From JADJOY01 sp016713535 [NCBI: Deltaproteobacteria bacterium] (GTDB taxonomy: Bacteria; JADJOY01): a stretch of 64,000 nucleotides of DNA. Each line of letters starts with the position of its first letter. The first letter of the stretch is position 1. Shown here one piece after another: positions 56,912-64,000 of the stretch. Where the stretch lies: assembly GCA_016713535.1 (NCBI GenBank), contig JADJOY010000008.1:124001-188000 (forward strand), given 5' to 3'. Below the pieces are notes generated by a model, which did no database searches, had not been told where the DNA came from, and worked only from the letters and a program-made list of their open reading frames with translations. A program made the position numbers and the translations under genes.

Positions 56912-58684
56912 ATGTGGAACGCCCTCGAGCGCAGCAGGCTGGACCGCCACTTCGCGCAGAAGCTGTGGCGGTTGCTGCTGATCTTCTGGAGCTCACCGGA
57001 GGCGACGTGGGGCACACTCATGCTCGGCCTGGCCGCGGCGATGGAGCTCGGCTCGGTCTACGGCAGCGTGTGGATCGCGGCCGCCGAGGGAAGGATCCTC
57101 GACTCGTTCCAGATCCGCTCGTCGAGTGCCTTCGTGCAGGCGGTCGTGCTCTTCGTGGGCGTGTCGTTCGCGTTCCTGCTCGTCTCCACGTTCCGCCTCT
57201 ACGTCCGCCAGTTCCTCGAGGTGCGCTGGCGCCAGAACGTCACCGCCCACTACGTCGGCCGATGGATGAGCCGGCAAGCCTATTCGCAGGCCGAGCTGCA
57301 CCGCGGCGAGATGGACAACCCGGACCAGCGCATCGCCGAAGACATCCGCGGCTTCGTGGCGAGCGCCCTGGGGCTATCGCTGAGCCTGCTCTCGGCGGTC
57401 GCGACGCTGCTCTCGTTCGGCGGGCTCTTGTGGGGCTCTCGCGCGACTGGCCGCTGCGCATCCACGGTCACGAGTACCACATCCCCGGCTTCATGATGTG
57501 GGTGGCGATCGGCTACGCGCTCTTCGCGATGTGGCTCACCCACCTGACGGGGGCGCAAGCTGGTCCCCATCAACTTCGATCGGCTGCGCTACGAGGCGGA
57601 CTTCCGCTACACGCTGGTGCGCTTCCGCGACAACATCGAGGGTGTGTCGTTCTCGCGTGGCGAGGACTTCGAGCGGCGCAGCGCGATGGTGCGCTTTCGC
57701 GCCGTGCTCGACAACTGGCTCGAGCTGATCCGCGCGCAGCGCAATCTCCAGCTCCTCACCTCGAGCGTGGGACTGCTGAACGGCCTCATCCCGATCCTCG
57801 TCAGCGCGCCGGCCTTCTTCGCGGGCACGCTCACCATCGGCACGGTGGTGCAGGTGCGCTTCGCCTACGGGCAGGTGTCGGGCGCGCTCATCTGGTTCGT
57901 CAACGCCTACCAGGAGATCGCGCGCTGGCGTGCCAGCATCGAGCGGCTCTCGATGTTCGCCGAGCTGATGGACAAGACCGAGCTCGAGCTCGCCATCGGC
58001 CACCGCATCCGCGTCGAGCTGAGCCGCAAGCCGGAGCTCAGGCTCAACGACCTACGCGTCGAGGCGCCTGGCGGGCGGGTGCTGATCGCGGGCGCGAGCG
58101 CGATCCTCGCGCCGGGCGAGCGCGTCGCGATCTCGGGCCCCTCCGGCGTCGGCAAGACCACGCTGCTGCGCGCGATCGCGGGCCTGTGGCCCTTCGGCTC
58201 GGGCACCATCGAGGTGCCGACCCACGCGCGGCTGCACTTCGTCTCGCAGCATCCCTACCTGCCGATCGGGTCGCTGCGCGCGGTGATGGGTCACCCGGAC
58301 TCCGACGGCCCGTTCTCGGACGAGGAGATCCGTGACCTGCTGCGGCTGGCAGGGCTCGACCACCTCGCCGGGCGCCTCGACGAGGTCAAGCAGTGGGACC
58401 AGTTCCTCACACCCTACGAGCAGCAGTGGCTGGCGCTGGCGCGGGTGCTGGTCCACGAGCCCGACTGGATCTTCCTCGACCAGGCCACCAACGCCCTCGA
58501 CGAGGTCAAGGAGAAGCGCTACTACGACCTGCTGCGCGAGCGGCTGCCCAACTCGGGCGTGATCTCGGTGGCGTATCGGCCGGGAGTGGCGGAGTTCCAC
58601 GATCGGCGCTGGGCACTCACACCGCACGACGGCGAGCCCATCACGTTCCACGTCACGCGCACCGACGACCACGCGGCTAGCTGA
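56912..58684 (+). CDS. SbmA/BacA-type ABC transporter with divergent ATPase motifs (two compensating frameshifts)
   Basis: About 590 residues. A membrane half of the ABC_membrane_2 type (SbmA/BacA/YddA) with helices near WGTLMLGLAAAMELGSVYG, AFVQAVVLFVGVSFAFLLVS and WVAIGYALFAMWL is fused to one ATPase domain. FRDNIEGVSFSRGEDFE is a family motif. Walker A GPSGVGKTTLLRA is normal, but the signature region reads LTPYEQQWLALARVL instead of LSGGE/LSLGE, and Walker B ends FLDQATNALDE with Gln for the catalytic Glu. One G is missing near 57437 (TTGTGGGG) and one is extra near 57553 (ACGGGGG), so the gene returns to its first frame. Start ATG 56912 is likely; 56864 is an alternative. Relatives carry peptides, cobalamin or acyl-CoAs. 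Confidence 0.8.
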
Positions 58685-58810
58685 CCGGCGACGCCGGCGG
58701 TGCGAACCGCCGGAGGCGGTGCGGCGCCTCGCGCCGCCCTGACCCGGGTACGGCGTCGACCTGCTTCGCCACCGGTGGCGGGTCTCGCCGAGGCCTGCTA
58801 TTCCGATCCC

Positions 58811-59800
58811 ATGCGGCTACCGAGGACGCACGCGGATTTGGTGCTGCTCGCGGTGGGCGCGGTGCTGCTCGCGCTGGGCGGGACGGCGACCGCGCTCGGT
58901 CTCGCGAGTCGTGGCTGGCCGACCACCGAGGCGACGATCGAGTCGTCGCAGGTGGTGTCGCGCCCGCGCCATGTCGATCCCGAGGTCCGCTTTCGCTACG
59001 GCGTCGAGGGACAGGGCTACACCTCCGAGCGCATTCGTTTTTGGTTCCTGCCGCGCCTCGCGTCGTGGGAGGCGGAGCACTGGGTGGGGCGCTTCCCCGC
59101 GGGCGCTCGCGAGCGGGTGGCGTATTCGCCGGCGCGCCCGGGTCTCGCGGTGCTGGCACCCGGCGTCGACCTCGACGGACTCGTGTGGCCCGCGGCGGGC
59201 CTCGCGATGGTGATCGCCGCCGCCGTGCCGAGCCGCGCCGAGCGGGTGGGGCGCACCAGGGGTGCGGCGAGCCGGGCTCGCAGCACGCGGAGGATCGTCG
59301 GCCTAGCCGGTCTCGGCACGCTCGCCTGGGGGATCCACGACGCCGAGCAGGCGTGGGCGAGCGCCAAGTGGCCGCGCACGACCGCGACGGTGATTCACTC
59401 GGCCAGCTACGGCGTGAGCGGCGGCACCGTGGTCTCGATGTGGTTCGAGTACCCCGTCGGCGGCGTACGCTTCGTGTCCGACCAGGTGCGAATCGGAGGC
59501 AACGTCACACCGAGCCGCGAGGACGCGCTCCGCACGGTCCAGATCCACCCGGTCGGCAGCACCGTCGAGGTGGCCTACGACCCCGACCGCCCCGAGCGCG
59601 CCGTCCTCGAGCCCGGGCTCGACTGGCGCCACGGTGTGCTGCCGCTCGTCGCGCTCGTGGTCCTCGCGGGGGTCGCGCTCGCGAGCGCCGCGGCGACCGC
59701 GGTCGAGAGGCGGAACGCGGCGGAATCGAGCGCGGTCGAGCGGCGGCCCGCTCCGCCTCACGCCCCGAGCGGCGACCACGCGGGCCACTCGGGGGGATAG
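58811..59800 (+). CDS. DUF3592-domain membrane protein with two tandem domains
   Basis: A 329-residue protein built from two similar halves. Each begins with hydrophobic helices and continues as a beta domain: TTEATIESSQVVSRPRHVDP, VRFRYGVEGQGYTSERI and RERVAYSPARPGLAVLAPG in half one; TTATVIHSASYGVSGGTV, MWFEYPVGGVRFVSDQVRI and TVEVAYDPDRPERAVLEPG in half two. This is the DUF3592 pattern, of unknown function. Start ATG 58811, with a signal-anchor-like first helix. It is convergent with the remnant that follows, whose coding part overlaps its last 40 bases. Confidence 0.8.
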   Translation: MRLPRTHADLVLLAVGAVLLALGGTATALGLASRGWPTTEATIESSQVVSRPRHVDPEVRFRYGVEGQGYTSERIRFWFLPRLASWEAEHWVGRFPAGARERVAYSPARPGLAVLAPGVDLDGLVWPAAGLAMVIAAAVPSRAERVGRTRGAASRARSTRRIVGLAGLGTLAWGIHDAEQAWASAKWPRTTATVIHSASYGVSGGTVVSMWFEYPVGGVRFVSDQVRIGGNVTPSREDALRTVQIHPVGSTVEVAYDPDRPERAVLEPGLDWRHGVLPLVALVVLAGVALASAAATAVERRNAAESSAVERRPAPPHAPSGDHAGHSGG

Positions 59801-60400
59801 AGGACACGGCCGGTCTCGAAGCGGGCGACCTCGCGGAACGGGGGGCGGGCGCTGGTGTCGTCGCAGACGATCGCGAGGTCGGCGCGCGCGACTGCCGTGG
59901 CCACCAGCTTCCAGAGTCGCTCGAAGCGCTCGCGCACCTTGCGCTCGGGGCCCGAGTGGCCGCCGTGGCGGAAGCGCGGACCGACGCGCAGCGCACTGAG
60001 CTCCACTGGCACCAGCACCACGTGCAGCGTCACGAGGTAGCCGTGACTGCGCGCGTCCTCGATGAGCGCGAGCTTGGACGGATGGGAGAACACCCTCCGG
60101 GCGCTCTCGCGGGGCGCGTCCATCCGTACGCCCCACGTGGCGCGCACGACCGCCTGCTCTTTGAGCGGCAGCCCGTCGCAGCTGGGGCGCCCTCGAGGAC
60201 CGCCTGGATCTCCGGGATCGAGACGTCGGCGGCGTGCTCGAGCGCGCGTCCGATCCGCGCCCAGTGGGCGATCTGCTCGGCGACGCTGGGGCTCATGTGA
60301 CGGGTGGCTTCGGCAGCTGAGCGAGTCAGCTCACCGTCGAGACGAAGCGGGGATCGCCCGGCCCGCCCGGTCCGCCTCTCGGCCGGGATCGTCGATCGAC
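59758..60400 (-). pseudogene. ParD-like antitoxin fused to the C-terminal part of a zeta-type toxin (remnant)
   Basis: Reading from the 5' end, residues PLRLDGELTRSAAEATR followed by SPSVAEQIAHWARIGRALE match ParD-like type II antitoxins; I see no good start codon in frame. IPEIQAVLEG and, one frame on after a missing base near 60190, DGLPLKEQAVVRATWGVRM match the antitoxin C-terminus. The protein then runs straight into VFSHPSKLALIEDARSHGYL, LHVVLV, GGHSGPERKVRERFERL and VARFETGRVLYPPEWP, which match the second half of zeta toxins (UDP-N-acetylglucosamine kinases). The toxin N-terminus with its P-loop is absent, so kinase activity is not expected. It looks like a deletion scar of an antitoxin-toxin pair. 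Confidence 0.6.
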
Positions 60401-61792
60401 TCAGCCGAGCGGGAACTGCGCGAACGTGCGGACCACCTCGGAGCTCGGGATCTCGCTTCGCTCCGGGTAGGCCCACTCCCAGAACGCCTGCCCGAGCTTG
60501 CGGTAGCGCCAAACCGCGTCGACGTTGAGGTGGCGCTCGGCGTCGGGTGGGACGGTGACCTCGAACGTGTCTCGGACCGAGCCTGGGTAGGGGATCTGGC
60601 GGTCGATCACCTCGTGCGCGGCCGCCCACACCCTGTAGCGGTCGATCGGGGTTCCCGCGGAGTCGAGGAGGCGCCCACCAAGGGTGTGGCTGTCGGGAAG
60701 GATGCGCTGTCGCTCGTCGAGTCCACCGCTCGAGAAAACGATGTGCCCCGTGGCGTCGGTGACGCGCACCTCGAGCCACGCCTCCGCGAGGCCGAGCGAC
60801 GAGGCCGGGAAGGGGTGTCCCATGCCGAGATTGCGGGTCTCGACTGTTAGCACCGCCGGCTCGCCGGCGCGCGGTGGCGCGTCGAAGGAGGCCGCCAGAT
60901 CGGCATAGAAGAAGGCGTCCTTGCGCTCGTCGCCCAGGCGGCGCACCGAGTCGCGTTTCTTGTAGAGATCCTCGAACGTCCGCACCAGGAGCTCGCTCTG
61001 CATCCAGCGCTCGGTGAAGCGGCGCGGTCCCTCGAGGCCGAGGAGAGCCGGGATCGTGGCGTTCGAGCCGGGGAAGAAGTGATCGTGCTTCGCCTGCTCG
61101 GACTCGAGGGACTGAAAGGGCGGCAGGTGGCACGCGACGCAGCGCAGCGGCGCTGGTGCGTCGCTCGCCTCGCCACCTCTCGCGTCGGCCTTGGCTTCGA
61201 CGGACGCAGCGGGCGGTCCCTCGGGGAGGACCTGGGTGTGGTGGCAGGCGAGGCAGAAGGCGTCCTCGGCGAGGATCGACGGCGTGAACGCCTTGCCGTG
61301 GGCCTGGGTGTTGAGCTGGATCGCCATCCGTCGCCAGGCCGGCAGCTTGCCGCCCGCGAGCTCGGCGCCCCGGTATGGCGCGAGCGCCGCGGGCTTGGGT
61401 GACAGCGTGTAGCGCGAGCGCTGGTGGTCGTCGACGGCCGCGGCGGTCACCGAGTGGCAGAATACGCAGGGCAGGTTGGTGCGCTCGCGGTAGGCCGCCG
61501 CCGGTGGCCCGCCCGTGAAGAGCGACCCTGGAATGTGGCAGCCAGCGCACATCGCGGTCTCGGCGCTCCCCAGCTCGCTCGCGAGCAGGTCGAGCACCCG
61601 GTGCATGTGCTCGGGGCGATAGGAGATGTTGTGCAGCGAGTGGCGAAAGCCGTCTTCGAGGTCGGCGTGGCACTGCGAGCCGAGGCAGCTCTCGGTGATC
61701 TCGATCCAGCTCGCGTCCATCGCGAACGGTGTCGCGTCGCGATCGCCCGACTCGCGCGCCGAAGACGGGAAGACCGAGAGGTGAACGGTCAC
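60401..61792 (-). CDS. Pentahaem c-type cytochrome with a CX4CH first site
   Basis: A 463-residue protein with five haem-binding sites: CLGSQCH (four residues between the cysteines), CAGCH, CVFCH, CLACH and CVACH, all in the first ~240 residues. The C-terminal ~200 residues form a beta-rich domain (VLTVETRNLGMGHPFPASSL, WLEVRVTDATGHIVF). The GTG start at 61792 gives no signal peptide. It is 19 bases after the stop of a membrane-protein gene, and the frames differ by one base, so it may be the exported tail of that protein split by an indel. Site order and spacing resemble the pentahaem protein encoded upstream at 62542, which suggests duplication. Probable role: electron transfer or a cytochrome c554-like reaction in the periplasm. 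Confidence 0.85.
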   Translation of the reverse strand: MTVHLSVFPSSARESGDRDATPFAMDASWIEITESCLGSQCHADLEDGFRHSLHNISYRPEHMHRVLDLLASELGSAETAMCAGCHIPGSLFTGGPPAAAYRERTNLPCVFCHSVTAAAVDDHQRSRYTLSPKPAALAPYRGAELAGGKLPAWRRMAIQLNTQAHGKAFTPSILAEDAFCLACHHTQVLPEGPPAASVEAKADARGGEASDAPAPLRCVACHLPPFQSLESEQAKHDHFFPGSNATIPALLGLEGPRRFTERWMQSELLVRTFEDLYKKRDSVRRLGDERKDAFFYADLAASFDAPPRAGEPAVLTVETRNLGMGHPFPASSLGLAEAWLEVRVTDATGHIVFSSGGLDERQRILPDSHTLGGRLLDSAGTPIDRYRVWAAAHEVIDRQIPYPGSVRDTFEVTVPPDAERHLNVDAVWRYRKLGQAFWEWAYPERSEIPSSEVVRTFAQFPLG

Positions 61793-61811
61793 GGGCGCTG
61801 CGCGCGCGGCG

Positions 61812-62537
61812 TCACGGGAGCCACGCCACCTCGTCCACCACCAGCCGGGTGGCGAAGAAGAGCAGCAATCCCGCGCCCACGCCGAGGAGCAAGCCGGACG
61901 CGCGTAGCCGCCGCCACGCCGGCTTGAGGAGCACCCACGTGCCGACGCCCGCGGCCGCGTAGCCGAGGGCGGCGTGGAACGGGAACATCCACGCCGGCAC
62001 CCGACCGGCGAGGGCGTTGCTGGCCATCAGCACGCCCAGTAGCAGCGCGAGCATCCACAGGCTGAGCAGCGCGAGATGCGCCCAGCCATTGCGTGTGCCC
62101 GAAAGGCGCGTCAGCAGCGGCACCGTGCGCACGAAGAAGTAGATCGTGGCCGCGATCAGGAGCGGACTCAGGATCGCGGTCATGATGTTGCTCGACTGCT
62201 CCGGCAGGTGCGCCATCGTGAATGAGCGCAACAGCGCCACGAAACACATCCCGACGAGGCTCGCGAGGTGGATCGGGCCGAACGTCGGAACCTGCTCGCG
62301 GATCCGCCGAAACAAGGTGGCGATGATCGTCACCGTGGCGAGGCCGCCGAGGAGCGGATGGAGCGCGAGATTGAGGTGGTAGAAGGTCGAGTCGGCGGCG
62401 ACGCCCTCGTTCAGGAACCCGGAGGCCAGCACGACCGTGAAGAGCAGCGCGTAGGCGGTGACCCGTCGCCCGCCAACGGGCGGCGCACCGTCCTCGCTCG
62501 CGAGTGGCGGCTCGCGAGGATCCCGTGGCGCGTCCAC
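61812..62537 (-). CDS. Seven-helix membrane protein of the cytochrome cluster
   Basis: A 241-residue protein with about six or seven hydrophobic helices: VTAYALLFTVVLASGFL, LALHPLLGGLATVTIIATLF, IHLASLVGMCFVALLRSF, ILSPLLIAATIYFFV, LALLSLWMLALLLGVLMA, FPFHAALGYAAAGVGTWVLL and LLLGVGAGLLLFFATRLV. Histidines in helices (HLNLALHPLL, FHAALGY) could ligate haem b, but this is not proved. I do not recognise the family. It starts 4 bases after the stop of the pentahaem gene upstream and precedes another, so it is probably the membrane anchor or quinol-side component of an electron-transfer complex. Confidence 0.75.
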   Translation of the reverse strand: MDAPRDPREPPLASEDGAPPVGGRRVTAYALLFTVVLASGFLNEGVAADSTFYHLNLALHPLLGGLATVTIIATLFRRIREQVPTFGPIHLASLVGMCFVALLRSFTMAHLPEQSSNIMTAILSPLLIAATIYFFVRTVPLLTRLSGTRNGWAHLALLSLWMLALLLGVLMASNALAGRVPAWMFPFHAALGYAAAGVGTWVLLKPAWRRLRASGLLLGVGAGLLLFFATRLVVDEVAWLP

Positions 62538-62541
62538 GGGA

Positions 62542-64000
62542 TCAGCCCTCGTCCTGGTGCGCGGGGCGGACGTAGACGCCGCTGCTCATGCCGTCGAGGT
62601 CGAAGTGGTGGAAGGGAAGGTTCCCGCCCCACGGCTTCTCGCGCGGGCCGAAGCGCGGCATGTGGCAGCCGACGCAGCCCTGCTCGCCGCGGCAGTCCCC
62701 GCGCATGCGGGGCTGGGCGTGGGCCTCCCAGGCGAGCCAGCCCGCGAGTGCCGGCTCGCTCGCGAGCGAGGCCTCGAGCGGCGCGAACCGATGGCAGCCG
62801 ACACACACCCGGTCGTCCGCCATGCCGGGCGCGTGGAGCTCGCGACGGTGCTCGCGCCACCCGCCAACCAGGGTCGGCAACGTGACCGGACCGACGAAGT
62901 AGAGGTCGGGGAAGCGAAATCGGTTCGAGCCGTTGGCTGCGTGGGAACCGGCAGGGGAGAGTCCGTGGCACACCAGGCACGAGATCCCCTCGCGTAGCGA
63001 CTCGGGGGTCGCGAGCGCTGCGCCCGGCGCGATCGAGCCCGAGAAGAGCGCGATCGGATCGTGGCAGCCTGCGCACAGCCGTGTGGCGGCGAGCCCGGCG
63101 GAGCGCGTGACGCGCTCGGATGCGGCGCGGTAGCGCTCGCCGGTCGCGCGCTGGTGGTGGCTCGAGCGCCGCCACTCATCGAACACTGCGGGGTGGCAAG
63201 GGCCCTGACCGCAGCCGTTCGACTCGCCGAGGAGGGCGGGCTGGTAGCCGGCACCGCGCGCCGTGAAGGCCGGGCTCGGCTCGAACGACGCCTTCGCGAC
63301 CCGCACCATGAACTCGGGCACGTCGTAGGTCGCCCAGCTCGCCGGCAGGCGGAACCACGCCGCGGCGGCCACCACCGCAGCCGCCACCGCGAGCGCTCCG
63401 ACAACGATGCGCGGCGTGCCTACCGCATAGACCGAGAACGGCTCGATCGCGAGGCCAGGGTCGGCCTGGCCGTCCCGCAGCGCGGCGCGCCGGCGCACGA
63501 ACGGCGCGAGCACGTGGTAGGCGAGGAACGGCGCCGCGAACGCGAGCAACGTGGTGTGGATGCTGGTGAGCTGGCCGCGGATGGTGAGCACCGCGGGGAT
63601 GGCGGCGAGCCAGATCGAGACCTTGGTCAGCAGCCAGCCGACGCGCGTCGACCAGCGGTAGCTCGCGGGGAGGTGGTCGAGTGGAGTGCGCAGGTGCCGG
63701 ATCAGGTACGGCATCACGATCAGGATCGCGTAGCGGGCCGCGGTCTGGTGGACGATCCGAAGGTAGACGCTGGGCGGGCTGTTGCGCGGCAGCCACGGGA
63801 TCAGCAGGCCGGACAGCGCGAGCATCGCGGTCACCGCGAGCATCACGAACAGCGCGAAGCGGCGGCGCCCCGGCCGCTCCGAGGTCACCAGCCAGAAGTA
63901 GAAGGCGAAGAGCAGGAAGTTGAGCGGCGTGTCGATCAAGAAGTACGAGCCGAAGGTGAAGAGCGTGACGAAGTAGACCGCGTCGAGGAGCCCGAGGCCG
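62542..64000 (-). CDS. Membrane-anchored pentahaem cytochrome c (5' end outside the window)
   Basis: The frame is open to the window end (first full codon at 63999), so the start lies beyond 64000. The visible part, about 486 residues, has four to five membrane helices including FLLFAFYFWLVTSE, FALFVMLAVTAMLALSGLLI and LLTKVSIWLAAIPAVLTI, then a further helix near VVGALAVAAAVVAAAAWF. The periplasmic domain has five haem sites: CGQGPCH (CX4CH), CAGCH, CLVCH, CVGCH and CVGCH. Several histidines in the membrane part (VHQTAARYAIL, HTTLLAFAAPFLAYH) could hold haem b. It probably feeds electrons between the quinone pool and periplasmic cytochromes. Confidence 0.85.
   Translation of the reverse strand, partial: GLGLLDAVYFVTLFTFGSYFLIDTPLNFLLFAFYFWLVTSERPGRRRFALFVMLAVTAMLALSGLLIPWLPRNSPPSVYLRIVHQTAARYAILIVMPYLIRHLRTPLDHLPASYRWSTRVGWLLTKVSIWLAAIPAVLTIRGQLTSIHTTLLAFAAPFLAYHVLAPFVRRRAALRDGQADPGLAIEPFSVYAVGTPRIVVGALAVAAAVVAAAAWFRLPASWATYDVPEFMVRVAKASFEPSPAFTARGAGYQPALLGESNGCGQGPCHPAVFDEWRRSSHHQRATGERYRAASERVTRSAGLAATRLCAGCHDPIALFSGSIAPGAALATPESLREGISCLVCHGLSPAGSHAANGSNRFRFPDLYFVGPVTLPTLVGGWREHRRELHAPGMADDRVCVGCHRFAPLEASLASEPALAGWLAWEAHAQPRMRGDCRGEQGCVGCHMPRFGPREKPWGGNLPFHHFDLDGMSSGVYVRPAHQDEG

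Overview
This is a very GC-rich window (roughly 70% by eye, with strong G/C preference at third codon positions). It has no rRNA, tRNA, CRISPR array, insertion sequence or phage genes that I can recognise. The gene content points to a Gram-negative, environmental, deltaproteobacteria-like lineage such as Myxococcota, Desulfobacterota or Binatota: sigma-54 two-component systems, giant PAS hybrid kinases, MauG-type peroxidases, a MYXO-CTERM-like tail, multihaem cytochromes and a polyketide synthase with a fused phosphopantetheinyl transferase. The exact phylum is inference.

Layout. (1) 1-10.4 kb: a plus-strand biosynthetic cluster holding the C-terminal end of a polyketide synthase (dehydratase plus PPTase), a phosphodiesterase-like enzyme, a beta-propeller/methyltransferase fusion, three short-chain dehydrogenases (one with no catalytic residues), a stand-alone acyl carrier protein and an esterase. 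(2) 10.5-14.8 kb: small membrane protein, TPR protein, CocE-like hydrolase, and a poorly coding stretch with one broken unknown gene. (3) 14.8-20.4 kb: a biotin-dependent acyl-CoA carboxylase (carboxyltransferase plus fused biotin carboxylase/BCCP), convergent with a methylisocitrate-lyase-family gene. (4) 19.6-25.8 kb: a ZraPSR-like stress module (Spy/CpxP-like protein, sensor kinase, NtrC-type regulator) divergent from a dihaem peroxidase, with sigma-54-type promoter matches facing both ways. (5) 25.9-31.0 kb: a large lipoprotein and a hybrid kinase. (6) 31.2-36.9 kb: a minus-strand operon of arylsulfotransferase-like lipoprotein, asparagine-synthetase-like enzyme, radical SAM protein, halogenase-like flavoprotein and DUF1304 protein. 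(7) 37.2-43.7 kb: two related PAS/histidine kinase/receiver proteins. (8) 44.0-47.0 kb: a hydrolase-like lipoprotein and a broken MauG-type peroxidase. (9) 47.1-52.3 kb: a minus-strand operon of SulP transporter, cyclic-2,3-diphosphoglycerate-synthase-like GTPase, ornithine carbamoyltransferase and carbamate kinase. (10) 53.3-58.7 kb: a complete 2-hydroxyacyl-CoA dehydratase system (two subunits plus activator) and an SbmA/BacA-type ABC protein. (11) 58.8-64 kb: a DUF3592 protein, a ParD-like/zeta-toxin remnant and a minus-strand pentahaem cytochrome cluster that runs off the window end.

About eighteen apparent single-base frameshifts interrupt otherwise well-conserved genes, several of them in G/C homopolymers. 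The simplest reading is indel error in a draft or metagenomic assembly, so genes are reported across the break with the position noted.
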